Origin: DATDCY01 sp031406795 [NCBI: Candidatus Rokuibacteriota bacterium]
GTDB taxonomy: Bacteria; JAUVQV01
Assembly (NCBI GenBank): GCA_031406795.1
Contig: JANOHV010000267.1
Location: forward strand, 1 to 19,908
DNA: 19,908 bases
Direction: 5' to 3'
Shown here one piece after another: positions 7,880 to 15,144 of the stretch (the first letter of the stretch is position 1; each line of letters opens with the position of its first letter). The position numbers and the translations under genes are program-made. The notes beneath the pieces are model-generated. The model saw nothing but the letters and a program-made list of their open reading frames with translations, did no database searches and was not told the DNA's origin.

Positions 7880-8731
7880 ATGACGTCTCGAGGGCTGCGA
7901 CTCTGCCGCGCCGTCGTCGCGTGCGCGGCGCTGATCTCCGTCTCGCTGCCCGCGGCGGCAGCGGGCGGGCCGAAGGTGCTGCACGTGCCGGCGGATCTCT
8001 TCGCCGCAAGCGGGCCCCTCGGCGCGCTCGAGATCGACGGCTGCCGGATCCTGCTCGCCGACGGGCCGGGCGGCTCGGCGCTGCGTGTCTCGCCGGCCAT
8101 GGCCAGGCGCGGATTCCGCGACCTCCCCTTCTCGCTGCCACCGCTCGAACAGGAGGTGGTCTTCGGGCCGCTCGCGACTACGCTGCGCCTGAGAATCCCC
8201 GGGCGCGACGCGGCCGACCCGGCGACTACGATTCAGAGCACCCGCGCGGCGCTGCGGATAGCCGGCGCAAGCATCGAGCTGACCGTCGTCTTCGAGGATC
8301 AGGGACCGGAGCTGACCGGCGAGTACTACGCCACCGACCCCGACACCGGCAAGGGCGGGTGGGTGCATGCGCTCGACGTGGAGGCCGACGACCTGAGGAT
8401 CGCGGTCTCCTTCCCGATCCTGGCGCAGGGCGCCACATTGAGTCTCGGCGCGCCGACGGCGAGCGCCGCTTTCTCGTTCGCCGTTTCCGCGAGCGGGTTC
8501 GCCGGGCTGGCTCTGGACGGCACCTTCGCGAAGGACGTGGTGAAATCCGCCCTCGAGCGCGCCGTCGCGGACGCGCTCAAACTCGATGCCTACCGCGCGC
8601 CCCTCGCCGCCGCGGTCACTACCTGGCTCCGCGAGGGCCCCTTCCAGGGTCTGGCGCTGCGGGAAATCAGGCTCCAGCCGACTGCGGACGGCGGCCTGGA
8701 TCTGCAGGCGATCACGATCGCGGATCCCTGA
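7880..8731 (+). CDS. Exported protein of unknown function
   Basis: I do not recognise this 283-residue protein. The start at ATG 7880 gives a clear Sec signal peptide: Arg-rich n-region (MTSRGLRLCR), hydrophobic core (AVVACAALISVSL) and a likely cleavage after PAAAA. The in-frame ATG 7742 would prefix 46 residues translated through a dispersed repeat, so I rejected it. The mature part is rich in alternating small hydrophobic residues and beta-type segments, with two amphipathic helices near the C-terminus. It has no Cys at the cleavage site, so it is not a lipoprotein. Its position directly after glycosyl- and acyltransferases suggests a periplasmic role in handling the lipid product. Lipid binding is one possibility, but nothing in the sequence proves it. 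Confidence 0.75.
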   Translation: MTSRGLRLCRAVVACAALISVSLPAAAAGGPKVLHVPADLFAASGPLGALEIDGCRILLADGPGGSALRVSPAMARRGFRDLPFSLPPLEQEVVFGPLATTLRLRIPGRDAADPATTIQSTRAALRIAGASIELTVVFEDQGPELTGEYYATDPDTGKGGWVHALDVEADDLRIAVSFPILAQGATLSLGAPTASAAFSFAVSASGFAGLALDGTFAKDVVKSALERAVADALKLDAYRAPLAAAVTTWLREGPFQGLALREIRLQPTADGGLDLQAITIADP

Positions 8732-8741
8732 CTGGCTCTTG

Positions 8742-9047
8742 ATGAAGCACTGTACCCTTGTGTTGCTGCCGGGGCTCGACGGCACGGGCGAGCGGTTCGG
8801 TGCGCCCCGCGGTCGTCGCGGCGCGTGTCCGAGCGCTGATGAACGTCGCACCAGGGCGCAACTTCGGGCAACGGCGCTCCCGCTGCTCTACCTGCAGGCG
8901 CTGCGGCGCGAGATACAGGATCTGCGAAACGACGGGTACACCACGGACTCGATGCGGGAGTTCCTGCGGGACATGATCGCGAACCTCAACGGGATGTACC
9001 ACGTCATGACGGTGAACCCGAGGCTCCGGGCGGTGGAGCGGCCCTGA
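8742..9047 (+). pseudogene. Scar of an alpha/beta-fold hydrolase gene
   Basis: The first 20 codons (8742-8801) read MKHCTLVLLPGLDGTGERFG, the classical first strand and oxyanion loop of alpha/beta hydrolases. The frame then loses similarity. A second family-like piece, VAARVRALMNVAP, lies in another frame at about 8818-8853. A third, LPLLYLQALRRE, returns to the first frame at about 8877-8912; it resembles the P-(V/L)-L-Y-L-(Q/R)-A strand that precedes the catalytic Asp in this family. A normal protein has well over 100 residues, including the GxSxG nucleophile elbow, between these pieces. This points to an internal deletion plus frameshifts. The last 40 codons match nothing I know. The open frame could still give a 101-residue peptide, but it cannot be an active hydrolase. 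Confidence 0.6.
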
Positions 9048-9089
9048 CGCCTTCTGCCTCGGAGAGCCATGCCCACGAGAATATGAGGC

Positions 9090-9118
9090 TTGACGGCAAT
9101 GCAGCATATTGCTACATT
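9090..9118 (+). promoter_or_regulatory. Sigma-70-type promoter of the ParD-like/zeta operon
   Basis: The -35 box TTGACG (9090-9095) and the -10 box TACATT (9113-9118) are separated by exactly 17 bp. Each is close to the TTGACA/TATAAT consensus, which stands out in such GC-rich surroundings. It lies 36 bp upstream of the antitoxin start. A palindrome overlaps the -10 box, as expected for autoregulation. Confidence 0.7.
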
Positions 9119-9125
9119 TGTAGCA
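9110..9125. promoter_or_regulatory. Palindromic operator overlapping the -10 box
   Basis: TGCTACATTTGTAGCA is a perfect inverted repeat with 7-bp arms and a 2-bp centre. It covers the -10 box of the toxin-antitoxin promoter. A second, shorter inverted pair (AGCA-TAT-TGCT) sits immediately upstream at 9103-9113. This is the usual arrangement for an antitoxin that represses its own operon; binding by the product of the next gene is inferred. Confidence 0.65.
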
Positions 9126-9153
9126 TTATGAACATGCGGTCAGGAGGTGGGGT

Positions 9154-9552
9154 ATGGCAAGTCCCATGAGATTGGCTTCAGCACTGATAGCGGCAGCGGA
9201 AAAGGAAGCGGCAATCCAGAAACGCTCGGTTCCCAAACAGATCGAATTCTGGGCGGAATTGGGCCAGGCAGTGGAGCACACCATCGGATTCGCTGACGTA
9301 ATCGCCATTACCCAGGGCCTGAAACGGATCGAACTGGAGCCTCTGGTTTCAGCCACCGCTGATCCGGACGATGTGTTCGACAACCTGGAGGCACGCAGGA
9401 GAAGCGGAACCCTTTCCGAAAAAGTCACCTCAGCCGCTTTCTCTTACGAAGCCAGCAAACGCCGTCCGGGTTTTCTGGAGAGGGTGAACAACCTCAGCGG
9501 GAAACGGGAAACCGGACGATTTCAAAACGGTGAATTCACTGTTCACCAATGA
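9154..9552 (+). CDS. ParD-like antitoxin
   Basis: This 132-residue protein has an N-terminal region of the ParD-like antitoxin family: an initial basic strand (MASPMRLASALIAAAEKEA) followed by KRSVPKQIEFWAELGQAVE, the characteristic R-S-x-x-x-Q-I-E-x-W-A pattern. The first 50 residues would form the DNA-binding ribbon-helix-helix-like dimer. The basic, flexible C-terminus (from about residue 90) would cover the toxin. The ribosome-binding site AGGAGG (9142-9147) is strong and 6 nt from the ATG. Its stop overlaps the zeta toxin start as ATGA (9549-9552), so antitoxin is made first and the two are coupled. Codon and base composition are clearly less GC-rich than in the flanking biosynthetic genes, a sign of transfer. 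Confidence 0.82.
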   Translation: MASPMRLASALIAAAEKEAAIQKRSVPKQIEFWAELGQAVEHTIGFADVIAITQGLKRIELEPLVSATADPDDVFDNLEARRRSGTLSEKVTSAAFSYEASKRRPGFLERVNNLSGKRETGRFQNGEFTVHQ

Positions 9553-10139
9553 CTGAAATCAGACAGCTCTGGCTGCTCGCAGGTGGTAATGGCGCCGGGA
9601 AATCCACCTTCTACCGCTTGTTTCTGGAACCCCGCGGCATCAAGTTCATCAATGCGGATCTGATCGCCAGGGAGATTGCCCCGGAACATCCTGAAGCCGC
9701 GAGCTATAAAGCCGCCAGCCTGGCAGAACGTTTTCGATCGGACTTGCTGAATCAGGGCCTGTCTTTTTGTTTTGAAACCGTGTTCTCCCATGTATCGAAA
9801 ATCGACTTCACCGGCAGAGCCAAAGCCCTGGGCTATGAGGTGATTCTGGTCTTCATCCATCTTGAAAGCCCGGAACTCAACGCAGCCCGGGTTAGCCAGC
9901 GAGTCAGCGAAGGCGGCCACGATGTGCCTGCCGACAAGATCCGCAGCCGAATTCCCCGGACCATGAAGAACATCGCGACCATTCTCCCTGTAGTAGATTC
10001 AGCCTGGCTCTTGGACAACTCGTCCCGGGAAAACCCCTTTCAACAGGTCGCCGTGGTCCGTCTGGGCCGTAAACGCATCCTGGTCGATCCCCTGCCGGCC
10101 TGGGCTGAAGAAATCCTCCGCGCCTGCCATGAGCACTAA
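9549..10139 (+). CDS. Zeta-type toxin / P-loop kinase (COG4185-like)
   Basis: This 196-residue P-loop protein has the Walker A motif GNGAGKST (residues 13-20) right after the first strand (LWLLAGG). Next come INADLIAREI with the conserved Asp37, then FCFETVFSHVSKIDF, which matches the substrate-binding block of zeta/PezT-like kinases. Characterised zeta toxins phosphorylate UDP-N-acetylglucosamine and poison cell-wall synthesis. This shorter subfamily is usually annotated only as a zeta-toxin or predicted ABC-type ATPase, so the same target is not assured. It is coupled to the ParD-like antitoxin upstream. The topoisomerase-helicase fusion gene downstream overlaps its last 11 nt. The lower GC of the antitoxin gene continues to the end of this gene and stops there. 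Confidence 0.85.
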   Translation: MTEIRQLWLLAGGNGAGKSTFYRLFLEPRGIKFINADLIAREIAPEHPEAASYKAASLAERFRSDLLNQGLSFCFETVFSHVSKIDFTGRAKALGYEVILVFIHLESPELNAARVSQRVSEGGHDVPADKIRSRIPRTMKNIATILPVVDSAWLLDNSSRENPFQQVAVVRLGRKRILVDPLPAWAEEILRACHEH

Positions 10140-13100
10140 CTACTGTGGTGACACTCGCAGCACCGGGGAAACCGGGCAAGACGGTCTCGTCGCGGTCGTG
10201 GCCGAGAAGCCGTCGGTCGCTCGCGATATCGCGGCAGTGCTCGGCGCCACGAAAAAGGGCGGCGGTTGCCTGATCGGCGCCCGTCACATCGTCACCTGGG
10301 CGATCGGCCATCTCGTCGCGCTACCGGAGCCGCACCAGATCAAGCCCGAGTGGAAGGCCTGGCGGCGAGCGCTGCTGCCGATGCTGCCGGACATCTGGCC
10401 GCTGGTCGTCGCCGAGCGCGTGAAGGAGCAGTACGAGGCGGTTCGCAGAGTCCTCACCGACACACGCGTTGCCGAAGTCGTCTGCGCGACCGATGCCGGC
10501 CGCGAAGGGGAGCTGATCTTCCGGCAACTCTACGAAGCGACGGGCTGCACGAAGCCGGTGAAACGTCTGTGGATCTCCTCCCTGACGCCCGATGCGATCC
10601 GCGCTGGCTTTGCCCGCCTGCGACCCGCGCGAGACTTCGACCGATTGGCCGACGCGGCCCGCGGCCGCAGCCGCGCCGACTGGCTCGTCGGCATGAATTT
10701 CTCCCGGGCCTTCACGCTCGCGGGCGACGAGATGCTCACCGTCGGCCGGGTGCAGACTCCGACCCTGGCCATGGTCGTCGAGCGGGAACTGGCAATCCGG
10801 GCCTTCGTCCCCCAGGAGTACCTCGAGGTCGTCGCGACGTTCGAGGGGGAGAACGGACACTACCGCGGCACGTACTTCGACCCCGCGGTCAAGGAAGACG
10901 GCGGCACGCGGTTCCCGCAGGACGGCGGGGCGGCCCGGTGCATCGTTTCGCGCGCGACAACAGGCGCCACGGCGATTGCCGCCGTCGACGCACAGACGAG
11001 GCGGACGCCGCCGCCGCTGCTCTTCGACCTCACGGAACTACAGCGCCACGCGAATCGCCTCCTCGGCTGGAGCGCCAAGAAGACGCTCGAGGTGGCGCAG
11101 CGGCTCTACGAGGTGAAGAAGGCAATCACCTATCCGCGCACCGATAGCCGCCACCTGTCGAAAAGCGTTGCCGAGACGCTGCCGGAGGTGCTCCGCGCCC
11201 TCGCGCCCGCGTACGGCGCGCTCTTTGCACCCGGAACCCTCGAGCGGCCGCTCGGCAGCCGCTTCGTCGACGACGCGAAAGTCACCGACCACCACGCGAT
11301 CATCCCGACCCGGCTCGTGCCCGACAGCAAAGGTGACGAGCGCGCGCTCTACGACGTGATCGTCAGGCGTCTGATCGCCGCCTGGCATCCGGAGCACGTC
11401 GCGGCGACGACAACCGTCGTCACGGCGATCACCGGCCGCGAATTCCTCGATCGCTACCGTTCAAGTGGCACGATGGTGCAACAGACCGGTTGGAAGGCGG
11501 TCGAGCCGGAGCCGCAGCGCCGCAAAAAGAGCGAGGAAGAAGACGACGCCACGCCGACGCTGCCGCCCGGCCTCAAAGTCGGCCAGCCGCAGCGGGTCGC
11601 CGCGATCGACACCCGCGAGCGAAAAACCCGGCCGCCGAAGCGCTTCACGGATGCCACGCTGCTCACCGCGATGGAGACCTGCGGCAAGACGCTCGACGAG
11701 AAAGAACTTGCCGCGGCGATGCGCGAAAGCGGCCTGGGCACGCCGGCGACCCGGGCGGATATTCTCGAGAACCTGCTGGCGCGCGCCTATCTCGAGCGCA
11801 GCGCCAAGACACTCGTCGCCACCGACAAGGGGATCAGGCTGATTGCGCTTGTCCACCCGTCGGTGAAGAGTCCGGCGTTGACGGGGCGCTGGGAGGCCCA
11901 GCTGGCGCGGCTTCAGCGCGGCGAGGGGCGGCTCGACGCCTTCATGGCCGGGATCGAAGAATATGTGCGCGAAATCGTCGGCGAGACGGTGCCCGCTCGG
12001 AGCTGCGCGCCGCCGGGGTCCCCCGCTTCGCGCCACCCCTTTGTCCAGAGCGTGATCCAAGGCGACGAGTCCCTACGAAACGTTCCGCCAACCCGCGAGC
12101 CGGTTCCCGCGGCCGGCCTCGGCGAGCTGCTCACGCGCGTCTTCGGCCACACGGGCTTCCGGCCGTTCCAGGAGGACGTCTGCCGCGCCGTGACCGCGGG
12201 CCGCGACGCGCTGCTCGTTATGCCGACCGGCGCCGGCAAATCGCTCTGCTACCAGCTCCCCGGACTCGCGCGCGCCGGCACGACGCTGGTCATCTCCCCC
12301 CTGATCGCGCTGATGGAAGACCAGGTCGCCAAGCTGCGAGCGCTCGGGCTGGCCGCCGCACGCATTCATTCGGGCCTCGAGCGTCTGGCCGCGAACCAGG
12401 TTTGTTGCGATTACCTGGAAGGCAAGCTCGACTTCCTGTTCATCGCGCCGGAGCGGCTCGCGTTCAAAGGCTTCACCGAGATGCTCGCGAAGCGCACGCC
12501 GGCGCTGGTCGCGGTGGATGAGGCGCATTGCATTTCGCACTGGGGTCACGACTTCCGCCCCGACTACCGGCTGCTCGGCGCACGGCTGCCTTCATTGCGG
12601 CCCGCGCCGGTGATCGCCCTGACCGCCACCGCAACGCCGCGCGTCCAGGACGACATCAAAGCGCAGCTCGGACTGACCGGCGACGCGCGTTTCATCCACG
12701 GCTTCCGCCGGACGAATATTGCCGTCGAAGTGCTCGAGGCGCCGCCCAGCCGGCGCGCCGAGCTGGTGCTCGCGGCGCTCGCGGACCCGGCGCATCGGCC
12801 GGCAATCGTCTATGCGCCGACCCGCCGCGAGGCCGCGGCGCTGGCAGCCGACCTGCAGAGCCACGTCCGCGCGGTCGCCTACCACGCCGGGCTGGCTTCG
12901 AAAGAGCGCGATGAGGTGCAGCGCCGCTTCCTCGGGGGCCGCGCCGAGGTCATCGTCGCGACGATCGCTTTCGGGATGGGGATCGACAAGCCGGACGTCC
13001 GGACCGTCATCCACACCGGCCTGCCCGGCAGCGTCGAGGGGTATTACCAGGAGATCGGACGCGCGGGTCGGGACGGTCTGCCGTCAAAGGCAATCCTGCT

Positions 13101-14103
13101 GCATTCCTACGGGGACACGCGCACGCATGAATTCTTTCTCGGGCGCGACTATCCCGAGCCGGCAATCCTCGAGAAGGTGTTTGGCGGACTGCGGCCGGAG
13201 CCGATCGCTGCGGAGGAGCTGTGCCGCGGCGTGAAGATCGACGCCGAGGTGTTCGAGAAGAGCCTCGAGAAGCTCTGGATGTTCGGTGGCGCCCTCGTCA
13301 CGCCCGAGGGGGACGCCTCTCGCGGCGTCGAGGGCTGGCGCCGTCCCTACGAGGAACAGCGAGAGCACCGCAAGACCCAGCTCGACCTGATGCGCCGCTT
13401 CGCAAACGGCTCTTCCTGCCGGATGCTCCAGCTCGTCAGGCACTTCGGCGACCAGGAAGACTCCGGCGCCCGCTGCGGCATCTGCGACATCTGCGCGCCC
13501 GCAGGCGGCACCGTGACCCGACTGCGCCGCGCCGACCCGCAGGAACAAGCCGCGCTCGGCCGCGCACTGGCGCTGCTGCGCGGTCGCGACGGCCAGGGGA
13601 CCGGGCAGCTCCACCGCGAGGTGCAGGGAGCGTTCCCGAAGCTGGACCGGCGGATCTTCGAGGCGCTTCTCGGCGGCCTGGCGCGCGGCGGCCTTGTCAG
13701 GATCGAGGACGACCAGTTCGAGAAGGACGGCCAGACGATCCGCTTCCACCGCGTGTACCTGACGGATCAGGGGCGGCGGGCCGACGCGGTGATCGAGGCG
13801 CAGATTCCTGTTGCGCCACCGTCGACAAGCACCGGGAGGCGGGGGAAGAAGTTGTCAGCGAAGACTGGCGGGGTGACGCAGCGGGAGAAGTCGCCAGCGC
13901 TTTTCGAGGCACTCCGCCAGTGGCGGCTCGAAGAGGCCCGGCGGCGGCAGGTGCCGGCCTTCAGGATCCTGAGTAACCAGTCGCTGCTCGACATCGCGGC
14001 CAGAAAACCGAGCACTAACGCCGAGCTGCTCGAGGCCTCCGGGATCGGCCCGTCCCGCCTCAAGCAGTACGGGAAGCGCCTGCTGCAGATCGTGCGGGGT
14101 TGA
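10129..14103 (+). CDS. Topoisomerase III - RecQ helicase fusion protein
   Basis: This 1324-residue chain contains two complete enzymes. Residues about 22-625 are a type IA topoisomerase of the TopB group: TOPRIM strand VVAEKPSVARDIA, acidic motif CATDAGREGELIF, MLTVGRVQTPTLAMV, and the DNA-linking Tyr335 in ITYPRTDSRHL. C-terminal topoisomerase zinc fingers are absent. After a linker of about 35 residues, RecQ begins near 660: FRPFQ, Walker A MPTGAGKS (698-705), DEAH (797-800) in DEAHCISHWGHDFRP, LTATATPRV and QEIGRAGRDG. The RecQ zinc site is Cys1097, 1116, 1119 and 1122. An RQC-like winged helix and a terminal HRDC domain (about 1255-1324) follow. Together they could unwind and decatenate, as separate RecQ and Topo III do. 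ATG 10129 overlaps the zeta toxin end; a GTG at 10198 would cut off the first strand. Confidence 0.93.
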   Translation: MSTNYCGDTRSTGETGQDGLVAVVAEKPSVARDIAAVLGATKKGGGCLIGARHIVTWAIGHLVALPEPHQIKPEWKAWRRALLPMLPDIWPLVVAERVKEQYEAVRRVLTDTRVAEVVCATDAGREGELIFRQLYEATGCTKPVKRLWISSLTPDAIRAGFARLRPARDFDRLADAARGRSRADWLVGMNFSRAFTLAGDEMLTVGRVQTPTLAMVVERELAIRAFVPQEYLEVVATFEGENGHYRGTYFDPAVKEDGGTRFPQDGGAARCIVSRATTGATAIAAVDAQTRRTPPPLLFDLTELQRHANRLLGWSAKKTLEVAQRLYEVKKAITYPRTDSRHLSKSVAETLPEVLRALAPAYGALFAPGTLERPLGSRFVDDAKVTDHHAIIPTRLVPDSKGDERALYDVIVRRLIAAWHPEHVAATTTVVTAITGREFLDRYRSSGTMVQQTGWKAVEPEPQRRKKSEEEDDATPTLPPGLKVGQPQRVAAIDTRERKTRPPKRFTDATLLTAMETCGKTLDEKELAAAMRESGLGTPATRADILENLLARAYLERSAKTLVATDKGIRLIALVHPSVKSPALTGRWEAQLARLQRGEGRLDAFMAGIEEYVREIVGETVPARSCAPPGSPASRHPFVQSVIQGDESLRNVPPTREPVPAAGLGELLTRVFGHTGFRPFQEDVCRAVTAGRDALLVMPTGAGKSLCYQLPGLARAGTTLVISPLIALMEDQVAKLRALGLAAARIHSGLERLAANQVCCDYLEGKLDFLFIAPERLAFKGFTEMLAKRTPALVAVDEAHCISHWGHDFRPDYRLLGARLPSLRPAPVIALTATATPRVQDDIKAQLGLTGDARFIHGFRRTNIAVEVLEAPPSRRAELVLAALADPAHRPAIVYAPTRREAAALAADLQSHVRAVAYHAGLASKERDEVQRRFLGGRAEVIVATIAFGMGIDKPDVRTVIHTGLPGSVEGYYQEIGRAGRDGLPSKAILLHSYGDTRTHEFFLGRDYPEPAILEKVFGGLRPEPIAAEELCRGVKIDAEVFEKSLEKLWMFGGALVTPEGDASRGVEGWRRPYEEQREHRKTQLDLMRRFANGSSCRMLQLVRHFGDQEDSGARCGICDICAPAGGTVTRLRRADPQEQAALGRALALLRGRDGQGTGQLHREVQGAFPKLDRRIFEALLGGLARGGLVRIEDDQFEKDGQTIRFHRVYLTDQGRRADAVIEAQIPVAPPSTSTGRRGKKLSAKTGGVTQREKSPALFEALRQWRLEEARRRQVPAFRILSNQSLLDIAARKPSTNAELLEASGIGPSRLKQYGKRLLQIVRG

Positions 14104-14110
14104 AGGGCTG

Positions 14111-14141
14111 AAAACCGGGACAAATAAATCTGTCCCGTTTT
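14111..14141. terminator. Bidirectional terminator-like palindrome, REP-type core
   Basis: The left arm AAAACCGGGACA (14111-14122) and right arm TGTCCCGTTTT (14131-14141) pair with one bulged C around an 8-base AT loop. The A-tract on one side and T-tract on the other suit rho-independent termination in either direction. It begins 8 bp after the topoisomerase-helicase stop. The GGGACA-AATAAAT-TGTCCC core resembles dispersed repeats I associate with REP transposases (recollection only). Confidence 0.6.
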
Positions 14142-14168
14142 CGAGTTTCCTTTACACTGCCATCAACC

Positions 14169-14912
14169 ATGTCCTACGAGACTGAGTGGCAGACCCGCAA
14201 GAAACGCATCGACAGCCGTCTCAAGGCCCTCGGCTGGTCGATCAGGCCGTATTCCGACCACCTGAACCTCGAAACCCTGACCGCCACCGCCGTCGAGGAA
14301 CTTCCCGCCAGGAACGGCCCGGCGGACTACGGACTTTTCGTCGGCGGTCAACTCCTCGGCATCATCGAGGCCAAGAAGGTCACCGTGAACCCCCAGAACG
14401 TCCTCGAACAGGCGAAACGCTACGCCGCCGGGGTCAACCAGCCTGCCGGTGACTGGGACAGCCTCAGGGTGCCATTCCTGTACGCCACCAATGGCACCAT
14501 CGTCTGGCACCTCGACACCCGGCAGGCAAAGCGGGTGTCCCGGACCCTCAGTAATTTCCACACCCCGGACGCGATGAGCGGCCTGTTCACGCAAGACTTG
14601 CGCTCCGCCGCTGCCTGGCTCAAGGGGACACCCCCGAGCAGATCGACACGGTGGTTTCGCCAAGACCATTGGACGGAGTATTACCCAAAAATCACTTGTC
14701 AAGACCGAAAAGCACCAAACGGTCAACGGTTCATGCAAGCTTTGTTTTCAGCCCCACCGTCATTGCCGCGGCTACCCGGCGATTATCCGCGGAGGCGAAT
14801 AATTCGGCGCCCCAGGCCACGGCGCATGCGACATGGAGCGCGTCCATGGTGCGCACGGGCGTGGTTTCCAGGATTTCGATGCTCGTGCGCACGACGTCCG
14901 GGGTCAGGTTGA
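14169..14912 (+). pseudogene. Truncated type I restriction HsdR-like subunit (nuclease domain only)
   Basis: The first about 155 codons match the N-terminal nuclease region of HsdR-type restriction subunits. The PD-(D/E)xK site is visible as Asp53 in PADYGLFVGGQ and Glu67/Lys69 in LLGIIEAKK. VLEQAKRYAAGVNQ and PFLYATNGTIVWHLD follow, as in the family. Similarity ends near 14640. The helicase motor, translocase and C-terminal domains of a normal roughly 900-1100 residue HsdR are missing, and no HsdM or HsdS gene is nearby. The frame stays open to 14912 only by running antisense through the 3' half of the VapC gene. Most likely a deletion remnant; a free-standing nuclease is conceivable because the catalytic motif is intact. 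Confidence 0.72.
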
Positions 14913-15144
14913 TAACGACGGTATCGCGCACATCCTGAGCGAGGCTCTGCTTGGCCTGGGCATAGCCGCGGCGGGTCAGGCTTTTCTCGCGCAACCGACG
15001 GTTCAACGCCGAGATGATTTCCGGAACGCAAATGACGCTCAGGCAGAGCTCATCTGCTTGAGCGCAGAGGATCTCGACCTCTTCGCTCCCTGGCTCTTCA
15101 ACAAAGCGCTTCGCGAACGCCGAGGAATCAAGGAAGAGCTTCAT
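14731..15144 (-). CDS. vapC: VapC-family PIN-domain toxin
   Basis: This 137-residue PIN-domain ribonuclease begins MKLFLDSSAFAKRFVEEPGS. The four acidic metal-binding residues are visible: Asp6, Glu42 (PEIISALNRR), Asp101 (RTMDALHVACAV) and Asp120 (FASADNRR). VapC toxins cut tRNA or rRNA. The start at 15144 puts MKLFLD at the N-terminus, as in relatives; an upstream ATG at 15231 adds 29 residues that lie over the preceding gene. It overlaps the end of the HigA/ImmA gene by 17 nt, so it is read from the same message. No separate VapB or Phd antitoxin gene is present. Its 3' end converges on the HsdR remnant. Confidence 0.88.
   Translation of the reverse strand: MKLFLDSSAFAKRFVEEPGSEEVEILCAQADELCLSVICVPEIISALNRRLREKSLTRRGYAQAKQSLAQDVRDTVVINLTPDVVRTSIEILETTPVRTMDALHVACAVAWGAELFASADNRRVAAAMTVGLKTKLA

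Noticed and set aside
10490-10530. TOPRIM motif TDAGREGE lacking the usual second Asp of DxD
   Set aside because: I recall this DxGREGE form from other Topo III-group enzymes, so I do not treat it as a damaged active site.
10198-14103. Alternative GTG start for the topoisomerase-RecQ fusion
   Set aside because: It would remove most of the first TOPRIM beta strand (VAVVAEKPS); ATG 10129 keeps it, although its ribosome-binding site is weak and coupling to the upstream gene is assumed.
14640-14730. Possible promoter TTGACA...TAATAC on the - strand in the AT-richer gap
   Set aside because: The spacing between the boxes is too short (13 bp), and the direction leads only into the antisense of the HsdR remnant.
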